A stretch of 64,000 bases of DNA from positions 1 to 64,000 of the forward strand of contig CAJULM010000012.1 of the NCBI GenBank assembly GCA_910587285.1. The letters are read 5' to 3'. The stretch is from an uncultured Oscillospiraceae bacterium. Its GTDB lineage: Bacteria; Bacillota; Clostridia; Oscillospirales; Oscillospiraceae. Position 1 is the stretch's first letter. The number at the start of each line of letters is the position of its first letter. Positions 49,450-56,186 of this stretch are shown one piece after another. Below the pieces are notes generated by a model that was not told the DNA's origin, did no database searches, and saw only the letters and a program-made list of their open reading frames with translations. The position numbers and the translations under genes were made by a program.

Positions 49450-49797
49450 ATGAAACGTGTATACTACGCACACAGCGCTTGGGAAAACCGAACTCTGGGC
49501 CGTGCCGTGGGGGAGACTGCGTCCGTGAGCCGCCCGGAGCCCCGCTTTACCGCGGACGAGAGAAGCAAGGTCATCGACATGGCGGCGTGGAAGGCGGAGA
49601 ACATGGAGCGGGTGGAGCAGCCGGACAGCCAGGCCCAGTTCGAGTCGCTGGACAGCGGGCTGGCGCTGTACGAGGGCCGGGAGCTGGTCCGGCGGCCCCG
49701 TCTGCACTGGAACGCCCAGGCCAAGGGCGAGCTGGCGGCCACGGTGTCGGTGGCGTGCGTGATGCTGGCGCTGCTGGTGCGGATGCTGGTGTTTTAA
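49450..49797 (+). CDS. Small membrane protein, unknown function
   Basis: A 115-residue protein I do not recognise: a polar N-terminal 90 residues with many Arg and Glu (SRPEPRFTADERSKVIDMAAWKAENMERV), then one C-terminal transmembrane helix (AATVSVACVMLALLVRMLVF), a tail-anchored layout. It has its own promoter and terminator, AAGGAGG 12 bases before the ATG, and lies between the M23 gene and rpsO. Confidence 0.8.
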   Translation: MKRVYYAHSAWENRTLGRAVGETASVSRPEPRFTADERSKVIDMAAWKAENMERVEQPDSQAQFESLDSGLALYEGRELVRRPRLHWNAQAKGELAATVSVACVMLALLVRMLVF

Positions 49798-49819
49798 GCG
49801 AATAAAGATGTATCGAGCG

Positions 49820-49849
49820 GAAAGCGGACCGGAACATCGGTCCGCTTTC
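49820..49849 (+). terminator. Terminator after the small membrane protein gene
   Basis: GAAAGCGGACCG-gaacat-CGGTCCGCTTTC then ATTTATTTT. Confidence 0.85.
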
Positions 49850-49889
49850 ATTTATTTTGCAAAAAACGGGGCTTGGGGGTATTTTTTGC

Positions 49890-49918
49890 TTTACAAACTG
49901 GGAAAGCTGTGATATGCT
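49890..49918 (+). promoter_or_regulatory. Promoter of rpsO
   Basis: TTTACA at 49890-49895, 17-base spacer, TATGCT at 49913-49918. The 120-base leader that follows contains GGGGCAAAGCCCGCTGCGCG and GGGCTTCACCC stems, which could be an S15-binding leader. Confidence 0.55.
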
Positions 49919-50039
49919 TCCTAAGTACGCTCCACAAGAGCGCCCGCCGGCTTAGTCCTGGGGCAAAGCCCGCTGCGCGGGGCTTCACCCGCCCATCACT
50001 CAGCGGCTGGGAAATTTAGAAGAAAGGTGGAACACCAAC

Positions 50040-50306
50040 ATGATCCGTAAGGACCAGAAGACCTCCGTCATCGAGGCCAACCGCACCCACGAGACCGACA
50101 CCGGCTCCCCCGAGGTGCAGATCGCCATTCTCACCGCCCGCATCCAGGAGCTCACCGAGCACCTGCGGGTGCACATCCACGACAACCACAGCCGCCGCGG
50201 CCTGTACAAAATGATCGGTAAGCGCCGCAAGCTGCTGGATTACCTGGCGAAGAAGGACATCGAGCGCTACCGCGCCGTCATCGCGAAACTCGGTATCCGC
50301 AAGTAA
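50040..50306 (+). CDS. rpsO: Ribosomal protein S15
   Basis: An 88-residue small-subunit protein binding 16S rRNA helices 20-22. Nearly consensus throughout: THETDTGSPEVQIAILTARI, LTEHLRVHIHDNHSRRGLYKMIGKRRKLLDYL, YRAVIAKLGIRK. Placed before pnp as in most bacteria. AAAGGTGG precedes the ATG. Confidence 0.98.
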   Translation: MIRKDQKTSVIEANRTHETDTGSPEVQIAILTARIQELTEHLRVHIHDNHSRRGLYKMIGKRRKLLDYLAKKDIERYRAVIAKLGIRK

Positions 50307-50313
50307 GATTTCA

Positions 50314-50348
50314 GCAAGGGCGGTGCGGACAATCCGTACCGCCCTTGC
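50314..50348 (+). terminator. Hairpin after rpsO (terminator or attenuator)
   Basis: GCAAGGGCGGTGCGGAC-AAT-CCGTACCGCCCTTGC, followed by CCC rather than a strong T run. Confidence 0.65.
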
Positions 50349-50371
50349 CCCGTTGTCCCATCCACCCAGAG

Positions 50372-50485
50372 CCGCGCTTTTAGCAGTTGAACATGGGTCC
50401 CGGCAATAGTTGGGGCTTATGTTCAAGTGCTAAGAGGAAGCGCTCGGATTGCCGCGCGGCCAATCCGAGCGTGACAACGCGGCTC
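50372..50485. other. Structured spacer between rpsO and pnp
   Basis: GCGCTTTTAGCAGTTGAACAT pairs with ATGTTCAAGTGCTAAGAGGAAGCGC around a 20-base loop (about 50372-50444), then CGGATTGCCGCGCGGCCAATCCG, which is the tail phrase of repeat R3 (AATCCGAGCGTGACAA). It may be the target of PNPase/RNase III-type self-control, or a repeat remnant. Confidence 0.6.
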
Positions 50486-50522
50486 CAAACGTCAAATTCA
50501 CAAAACGAAAGGAGCACACCCA

Positions 50523-52673
50523 ATGTCAACCGTCATCACCCACAAGCAGTTTGCCAACGAGCGCACCTGGTCCATGGACCTGTGCGGACGCCCCCTGACC
50601 ATCAACATGGGCAAGGTGGCCGAGCTGGCCACCGCCTCCGCCATGGTCACTTATGGCGAGACCACCGTCATGGTGGCCACCACCGTCTCCCCCCGGCCCC
50701 GGGACGGCATCGACTTCTTCCCCCTGTCTGTGGACTTCGAGGAGAAGCTGTACGCCGTGGGCCGCATTCCCGGCTCCTTCATGCGCCGGGAGGGCCAGCC
50801 CTCTCTGCCCGCCGTGCTGGCCGGGCGCGTCATCGATCGCTCCATCCGCCCCCTGTTCCCCTACGACTTCCGCAACGATGTGGTGTGCACCTGCACCGTC
50901 ATGAGCGTGGACCGGGACTGCTCTCCCGAGGTCACCGCCATGATCGGCGTGTCCGCCTGCTTGGCCGTGTCCTGCATCCCCTGGGCGGGCCCCATCGGCT
51001 GCGTGGAGATGGGCTATGTGGACGGCCAGCTGGTCTACAACCCCACCACGGAGCAGAAGCACAGCTCTCAGCTGGACCTGACCGTGGCCGCCACGGCGGG
51101 CAAGGTCATCATGATTGAGGCGGGGGCCAAGGAGCTGCCCGACGCCATCATGTACGACGCCATCGTCAAGGCCCACGAGGAGATTCAGAAGCAGGTGGCG
51201 CTCATCAACCAGATGGTGGCTGAGATCGGCAGGGAGAAGATGAGCTATGACCACGCCGCCTTCGACCAGGAGCTGTTTGACAAGATCACCGCCGACTTCA
51301 TGGACGAGGCCAAGGCCGCCATGGACACCGACGACAAGAACGTGCGGGAGGACCGCTGGAACGCCATGATCGAGAAATGGCACGAGAAGTACCTGGAGGA
51401 TCACCCCGATATGGACCAGTATCTGGAGGAGATCACCTACAAGTTCCAGAAGAAGATCGTGAAGGCCTGGCTACTGGAGGGCCACCGTGTGGACGGCCGC
51501 GCCAAGAACGAGATCCGGCCCCTGGCCGCCGAGGTGGGCATCCTGCCCCGGGTCCACGGCTCCGGCCTGTTTACCCGCGGACAGACCCAGGTGCTGTCCA
51601 TTTGCACCCTGAACACCCTCTCCGCCGCCCAGAAGCTGGATACCATCTGGGAGGAGGAGGAGAAGCGGTATATGCACCACTACAACTTCCCCGCCTTCTC
51701 CACCGGCGAGGCCCGGGCCGCCCGGTCCACCAACCGCCGGGAGAAGGGGCACGGCGCCCTGGCCGAGCGGGCGCTGGAGCCCGTCATCCCCTCTGTGGAC
51801 GATTTCCCCTACGCCATCCGGGTGGTGTCCGAGGTGCTCAGCTCCAACGGCTCCACCTCCCAGGGCTCCATCTGCGGCTCCACCCTGGCCCTGATGGACG
51901 CGGGCGTGCCCATCTCCGCCCCCGTGGCCGGCATCTCCTGCGGTCTCATCCAGGACGACGACGGCGGCTTCACCACCTTCATCGACATCCAGGGCGTGGA
52001 GGACTTCCACGGCGAGATGGACTTCAAGGTGGCGGGCACCAAGAAGGGCATCACCGCCATCCAGATGGACATCAAGAACGATGGCCTGTCCCACGCCATC
52101 ATCCAGGAGGCGCTGGACATCACCAAGGACGCCCGCTTTGCCATTCTGGACGAGATCATGCTGCCCTGCATCGCCCAGCCCAGGGCTGAGGTGAGCAAGT
52201 ACGCGCCCAAGATGATGACGGTGAAGATCGACCCGGACAAGATTCGGGAGGTCATCGGCAAGGGCGGTTCTGTGATTCAGAAGATCACTGCCGAGTCCGG
52301 CGCCCAGATCGACATCGAGGACGACGGCACCATCCACATCGCCTCCCCCAACGCCGAGTCCTGCGAGATCGCCAAGAAGATGATCGACACCATCGTGTTT
52401 GTCCCCGAGGTGGGCTCCCTGTACTACGGCAAGGTGGTGCGCATCCTCCAGTTCGGCGCCTTCGTGGAGCTGGCTCCCGGCAAGGACGGCATGGTGCATA
52501 TCTCCAAGCTGGCCAATCATCGCGTTGCCAAGGTGGAGGACGTGATCAATATCGGCGACATGATCTGGGTGAAGGTCACCGACATCGACGAGAAGGGCCG
52601 GGTGAACCTGTCCTACAAGGACGCCCTCCGGGAGATCGAGGAGAAGAAGGCCCGGGGCGAGATTGTGAAGTAA
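50523..52673 (+). CDS. pnp: Polyribonucleotide nucleotidyltransferase (PNPase)
   Basis: A 716-residue phosphorolytic 3-prime exoribonuclease. Two RNase PH domains (first around MATTVSPRPRDGIDFFPLSVDFEEK and FPYDFRNDVVC, second around FTRGQTQVLSICTL and SDVLSSNGSTSQGSICGSTLALMDAGVP-like sequence), KH domain KIDPDKIREVIGKGGSVIQKI (about 560-610) and S1 domain GKVVRILQFGAFVELAPGKDGMVHISKL (about 625-690). GAAAGGAG precedes the ATG. A parS lies 12 bases after its stop. Confidence 0.98.
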   Translation: MSTVITHKQFANERTWSMDLCGRPLTINMGKVAELATASAMVTYGETTVMVATTVSPRPRDGIDFFPLSVDFEEKLYAVGRIPGSFMRREGQPSLPAVLAGRVIDRSIRPLFPYDFRNDVVCTCTVMSVDRDCSPEVTAMIGVSACLAVSCIPWAGPIGCVEMGYVDGQLVYNPTTEQKHSSQLDLTVAATAGKVIMIEAGAKELPDAIMYDAIVKAHEEIQKQVALINQMVAEIGREKMSYDHAAFDQELFDKITADFMDEAKAAMDTDDKNVREDRWNAMIEKWHEKYLEDHPDMDQYLEEITYKFQKKIVKAWLLEGHRVDGRAKNEIRPLAAEVGILPRVHGSGLFTRGQTQVLSICTLNTLSAAQKLDTIWEEEEKRYMHHYNFPAFSTGEARAARSTNRREKGHGALAERALEPVIPSVDDFPYAIRVVSEVLSSNGSTSQGSICGSTLALMDAGVPISAPVAGISCGLIQDDDGGFTTFIDIQGVEDFHGEMDFKVAGTKKGITAIQMDIKNDGLSHAIIQEALDITKDARFAILDEIMLPCIAQPRAEVSKYAPKMMTVKIDPDKIREVIGKGGSVIQKITAESGAQIDIEDDGTIHIASPNAESCEIAKKMIDTIVFVPEVGSLYYGKVVRILQFGAFVELAPGKDGMVHISKLANHRVAKVEDVINIGDMIWVKVTDIDEKGRVNLSYKDALREIEEKKARGEIVK

Positions 52674-52684
52674 CTCCAAACGTG

Positions 52685-52700
52685 TGTTTCACGTGAAACA
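52685..52700. promoter_or_regulatory. parS: parS site 13 (isolated)
   Basis: Exact TGTTTCACGTGAAACA between the pnp stop and its terminator, 40 kb from the cluster at the left end and with no R1, R2 or R3 repeat next to it. Confidence 0.93.
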
Positions 52701-52706
52701 TCAAAA

Positions 52707-52732
52707 CAAGGGGCGGCGCTGGCCGCCCCTTG
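52707..52732 (+). terminator. Terminator after pnp
   Basis: CAAGGGGCGGC-gctg-GCCGCCCCTTG then TCCATTTT. Confidence 0.82.
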
Positions 52733-52753
52733 TCCATTTTAGGAGGGATCGTC

Positions 52754-53320
52754 ATGGGAACCATAAAAAGCGTCATCTTCGCCCTGCTTTATCCCTTTCT
52801 GCGGGTGTACATCAAGGTCCGGTACGGGGACTACTGGGCGCTGAAGGAGCGGCTGCAAAAAAAGCCCGCGCCGCTGCTGAAGCAGGCCTATGAGAAGTAT
52901 TTCATGGGGTACGGCAGCTTCATCGGCATCGACTCTAAAATCGCGGGCCGGCCCTACTTCCCCCACGGCTGCGTGGGGGTGTTCATCTCCAACGACGCGG
53001 TCATCGGCCGGGACGCGGTGATTTTCCAGCAGGTGACGATCGGGTCCAACACCCTCCCCGACAGCAAGCGTCCCGGCGCGCCCATCATTGGAGATGGGGC
53101 CTATTTGGGCGCGGGGGCCAAGATTATCGGCGGTGTCACCGTGGGCGACCACTGCCGCGTGGGGGCCAACGCCGTGGTGGTGAAGGATATGCCGCCCCAC
53201 TCAGTGGCGGTGTGCGCCCCCACCCAGATTATCCAGAAGGAGCACCTGGACAACACCTTCCGTGTGAAGATTAACGGGGTGGATTGCGTCAGCCGGGACG
53301 GACGGCTGGTGCGGGAGTAG
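52754..53320 (+). CDS. Hexapeptide-repeat acetyltransferase, serine acetyltransferase-like
   Basis: A 188-residue left-handed beta-helix acyltransferase: GYGSFIGIDSKIAGRPYFPHGCVGVFISNDAVIGRDAVIFQQVTIG has the imperfect hexapeptide pattern [LIV]-G-x4, and GAYLGAGAKIIGGVTVGDHCRVGANAVVVKDMPPHSVAV is the usual coenzyme A binding end. Homologous to CysE but without its N-terminal helical domain; an N-terminal hydrophobic stretch (VIFALLYPFLRVYI) suggests membrane contact, more like acetyltransferases of surface sugars. Start at 52754 with TAGGAGG upstream. Confidence 0.85.
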   Translation: MGTIKSVIFALLYPFLRVYIKVRYGDYWALKERLQKKPAPLLKQAYEKYFMGYGSFIGIDSKIAGRPYFPHGCVGVFISNDAVIGRDAVIFQQVTIGSNTLPDSKRPGAPIIGDGAYLGAGAKIIGGVTVGDHCRVGANAVVVKDMPPHSVAVCAPTQIIQKEHLDNTFRVKINGVDCVSRDGRLVRE

Positions 53321-53555
53321 GCTCGGGCCCCTGGGGAACCCAGGGAAGCGGGCTGCATGGCAAAGAACAGGTATAGAGAAGGGTGGGCAGAGGCGCAGGC
53401 AACGCAGGCGATTGTTTTTTTACCAGAATATGGACACTGGGCCGGCGATATGCTATAATAACTAAGTACACCCTGGGCGTGCAATCTGAATAGGGAAGTC
53501 ATTCGGCAGACAAAGCGACTCATCCCCATAACCTTTTTCTGCGGAGGAGATCTTT

Positions 53556-55583
53556 ATGAAATTCCTGGTCAACAAGCGGCTTGCCGCGCGCATTGGCATC
53601 ATCACCACAGCGATCACCTTGGTGGGGATGCTTTTCCTGTGGGGAGTGGTGTCCACCAATGCCGCCGCGATGGTGGAGAGCGACATCACCAATCAGATGG
53701 TGGATGCGGTGGAGTCCAGAGCGGCGATTATCAACGAATACGTGATTTCTGCGGAGGAGTACATGACCGCCTTTGCCTTGAGCGGCGAGGTTCAAGCGCT
53801 TTTGCAGGATCCAGATAATCCTGAGCTGCTGGAGCGGGCCCAGCAGTATACGGAGGATTTTGCCGCCGTGAAAGGAATTTTTGAGGGCCTATATATCGCC
53901 ACGCCCGGCACCTATGTGTTGACCCACACCTCCCAAGGGGCCATTGGAATTACCACCCGGACGGGGGATTCCCTGGAGACGTTTCAAAATACCATACTGG
54001 CGCAGCGCGAGCTGACCAATTCGGGAATCATGAAATCCCCCGGCACGGGTAGCATGATTTTGTCCATGTACTACCCTATTTTTGACGGACAGCGGTGTAT
54101 TGGTTATGTGGGGGCGGGCGTTTATGCCAGTCATCTCATGGACTCTCTGCTGAACCTGAATATCAAGGGACTGCCCGACAGCGAATACGTGTTTTTGAAT
54201 GTGGAGACCGGCGTATACCTCTATCACGAGGATGAAACGCTTTTGAATACGCAGACCACCGACGTGGGCTATCAGGAAATCATCCGGCGCATTCAGGCGG
54301 ATGGCAGCACCGAGGCCAGTACATACTCCTACCGGGATGAGAACGGCACCAAGCAGCTGGTGGTTTACAAGTATCTAAAGGACCGGGGCTGGGTCTTTAT
54401 GGTGCGGGACAGCGCCACGGAGGTCTATGCCTCAGTGACAACCATCCGCCTGGTGGTGGCCGCGCTGTGCGCGGTGATGGCTGGGGCGATTGTTATGATC
54501 ACCTTGGCGATTCTCCGCCGGGAGGGCCGGGAGCTGATGGCTGTGGAGCGGGCCATTGGCCGCCTGGGGGATTTGAACCTGTCTGCGGACCGGGAGCTGG
54601 AGGTTTTCTATGGCCGCTCGGATGAGATCGGCATGATTGCTCAGACAACCCACCGGGTTTGCGGCTGCCTGCGGGAGACGATTGACGACGTGAGCCGCAT
54701 CCTGGGCCAGATGGCCGACGGCGATTTTACGGTGGATGTGGAGAAAAATTCGGCCCTCTATATCGGCGACTTCCAGGCGCTGTCGGAGAGCCTTCAGTCC
54801 ATCCGCGCCAACCTGACGGGGGTGATCCGGGACATCACCCAGGTGGCGGGCCAGGTGGACGCCAGCGCGGACCTGGTTTCTTCCGGAGCCCAGGCTCTGT
54901 CCCAAGGGACGGTGGAGCAGGCGGCCTCCATCACGGGGCTGGTGTCCCACGTGACGGACATCACGGCGCAAATCCAGAGCAGCACCGTGCGCTGCGGCGA
55001 CGCGACCCAGCTGGTGGATAAGGCCACCGGCTACGCAGCACAGGCCGACGCCAAGATGGAGCAGCTATTGACGGCCACCAAAAACATCGACCAGTCCTCC
55101 ACCCAGATCGGCACGATCATCAAAACCATTGAGGATATTGCATTTCAGACCAATATCTTGGCGCTGAATGCTGCGGTAGAGGCCGTCCGGGCGGGAACCG
55201 CCGGGAAGGGATTCTCCGTGGTAGCCGACGAGGTCAGGACGCTGGCGGCCAAGTCCGCCCAGGCCGCCCAGAATACAAACAACCTGATTAACCGCTCGAT
55301 TCAGGATGTGAAGACGGGGACGGAGTCCACGGACCAGGCGGTTTCCGCCATGCAGCTGATTAACGACTGCATCCAGTCCATTAAGTCGCTGACGGACGAG
55401 ATCGCCGCGGCCAGCGTTCAGCAGGCCGACATGATCGCCCTGGTGGAGAGCGGGATCAAGGAAATATCCACCGTAGTGCAGACAAACTCCGTGGCCGCAG
55501 AAAAGAGCGCGGCTGTGTCGAAGGAGCTGTCGAGCCAGGCCCGGACGCTGAACGGTCTCATCGGCCGCTTCCGCATCAGATAG
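53556..55583 (+). CDS. Methyl-accepting chemotaxis protein with extracellular Cache-type sensor
   Basis: A 675-residue chemoreceptor. TM1 about 12-34, an outer double-Cache-like domain (about 40-295; YYPIFDGQRCIGYVGAGVYAS and YKYLKDRGWVFMVRDS are characteristic), TM2 about 302-322, HAMP, and a cytoplasmic coiled-coil with the highly conserved tip IEDIAFQTNILALNAAVEAVRAGTAGKGFSVVADEVRTLAAKSAQAA, where the usual EAARAGE reads EAVRAGT. No che genes or flagellar genes are nearby. The ligand is unknown; Cache domains often bind amino acids, amines or carboxylates. GCGGAGGAGA precedes the ATG. Confidence 0.94.
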   Translation: MKFLVNKRLAARIGIITTAITLVGMLFLWGVVSTNAAAMVESDITNQMVDAVESRAAIINEYVISAEEYMTAFALSGEVQALLQDPDNPELLERAQQYTEDFAAVKGIFEGLYIATPGTYVLTHTSQGAIGITTRTGDSLETFQNTILAQRELTNSGIMKSPGTGSMILSMYYPIFDGQRCIGYVGAGVYASHLMDSLLNLNIKGLPDSEYVFLNVETGVYLYHEDETLLNTQTTDVGYQEIIRRIQADGSTEASTYSYRDENGTKQLVVYKYLKDRGWVFMVRDSATEVYASVTTIRLVVAALCAVMAGAIVMITLAILRREGRELMAVERAIGRLGDLNLSADRELEVFYGRSDEIGMIAQTTHRVCGCLRETIDDVSRILGQMADGDFTVDVEKNSALYIGDFQALSESLQSIRANLTGVIRDITQVAGQVDASADLVSSGAQALSQGTVEQAASITGLVSHVTDITAQIQSSTVRCGDATQLVDKATGYAAQADAKMEQLLTATKNIDQSSTQIGTIIKTIEDIAFQTNILALNAAVEAVRAGTAGKGFSVVADEVRTLAAKSAQAAQNTNNLINRSIQDVKTGTESTDQAVSAMQLINDCIQSIKSLTDEIAAASVQQADMIALVESGIKEISTVVQTNSVAAEKSAAVSKELSSQARTLNGLIGRFRIR

Positions 55584-55600
55584 GGCTGCAAGAGATGAAA

Positions 55601-55637
55601 CACCAGGGGGCGGCGTTCGCCGTCCCCCGGTGTTTTT
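55601..55637 (+). terminator. Terminator after the chemoreceptor gene
   Basis: CACCAGGGGGCGGCG-tt-CGCCGTCCCCCGGTG followed by TTTTT. Confidence 0.88.
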
Positions 55638-55732
55638 GCGCGAAATCAGGGGTTCCGGCGGGTGGGCGGCGGGAGAAAAATGGCTGGCGGTATAAAACGT
55701 GCCCAATGGCAGAGAAAAATGCGGCGATGGGC

Positions 55733-55782
55733 TTGACATAAGATGACTATTATAGTAGTATAGTGGTACTATTGCAATAGTA
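55733..55782 (+). promoter_or_regulatory. Promoter and BlaI-type operators of the blaI-blaR1-like operon
   Basis: TTGACA at 55733-55738, 17-base spacer, TAGTAT at 55756-55761. Two dyads cover it: ACTATTATAGT at 55746-55756 in the spacer, and a perfect 16-bp palindrome TACTATTGCAATAGTA at 55767-55782 at the transcription start. Both share the ACTAT/ATAGT half-site, the arrangement expected for BlaI dimers. Confidence 0.75.
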
Positions 55783-55818
55783 ACCCTGCGTTTCGCAAAT
55801 GCTTGAGGAGGCATACCC

Positions 55819-56181
55819 ATGGAAAAGCTGTTTGATTCGGAGCTGAAAGTGATGGAGCCGCTGTGGGCGGACGGGCCGCAGACCGCCGGGGCGCTGGCCA
55901 GACGGCTGGCGGACTCCTGTGGGTGGAACCGGAATACCACGTACACCGTCATCAAAAAGCTGGTGGACAAGGGGGCGGTGGCCCGCTCCGACCCGGGGTT
56001 TGTGTGCGCGCCGGTGATCTCTCGGGCGGAGGTGCAGCGACTGGAGACGAACAGCCTGATTGCCCGGCTGTTCGACGGGTCCAAGGCCCAGTTTCTGTCC
56101 GCCTTTTTGGGGGAAAGGAATCTAACCGCGGCGGAGGCCCAGCAGCTGAGGGAGCTGATTGATAAACTGGAAGCGAGGTGA
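55819..56181 (+). CDS. BlaI/MecI-family repressor
   Basis: A 120-residue winged-helix repressor: DSELKVMEPLWADGPQTAGA, NRNTTYTVIKKLVDKGAVAR (recognition helix NTTYTVIKKL is the family hallmark, here with Tyr/Val changes), ending in a dimerisation helix AAEAQQLRELIDKLEAR. In the bla and mec systems the signal from the membrane peptidase leads to its cleavage. The stop overlaps a GTG and lies 5 bases before the preferred ATG of the next gene. Confidence 0.93.
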   Translation: MEKLFDSELKVMEPLWADGPQTAGALARRLADSCGWNRNTTYTVIKKLVDKGAVARSDPGFVCAPVISRAEVQRLETNSLIARLFDGSKAQFLSAFLGERNLTAAEAQQLRELIDKLEAR

Positions 56182-56186
56182 AGGGC

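Noticed and set aside
49919..50039. S15 leader RNA upstream of rpsO.
   Set aside because: GC stems are present but I could not match them to a known S15 leader type, so it is only mentioned with the promoter.
50340..50522. tRNA gene in the rpsO-pnp gap.
   Set aside because: The hairpins there do not form a cloverleaf and no T-loop GTTCRANTC sequence is in the right place.
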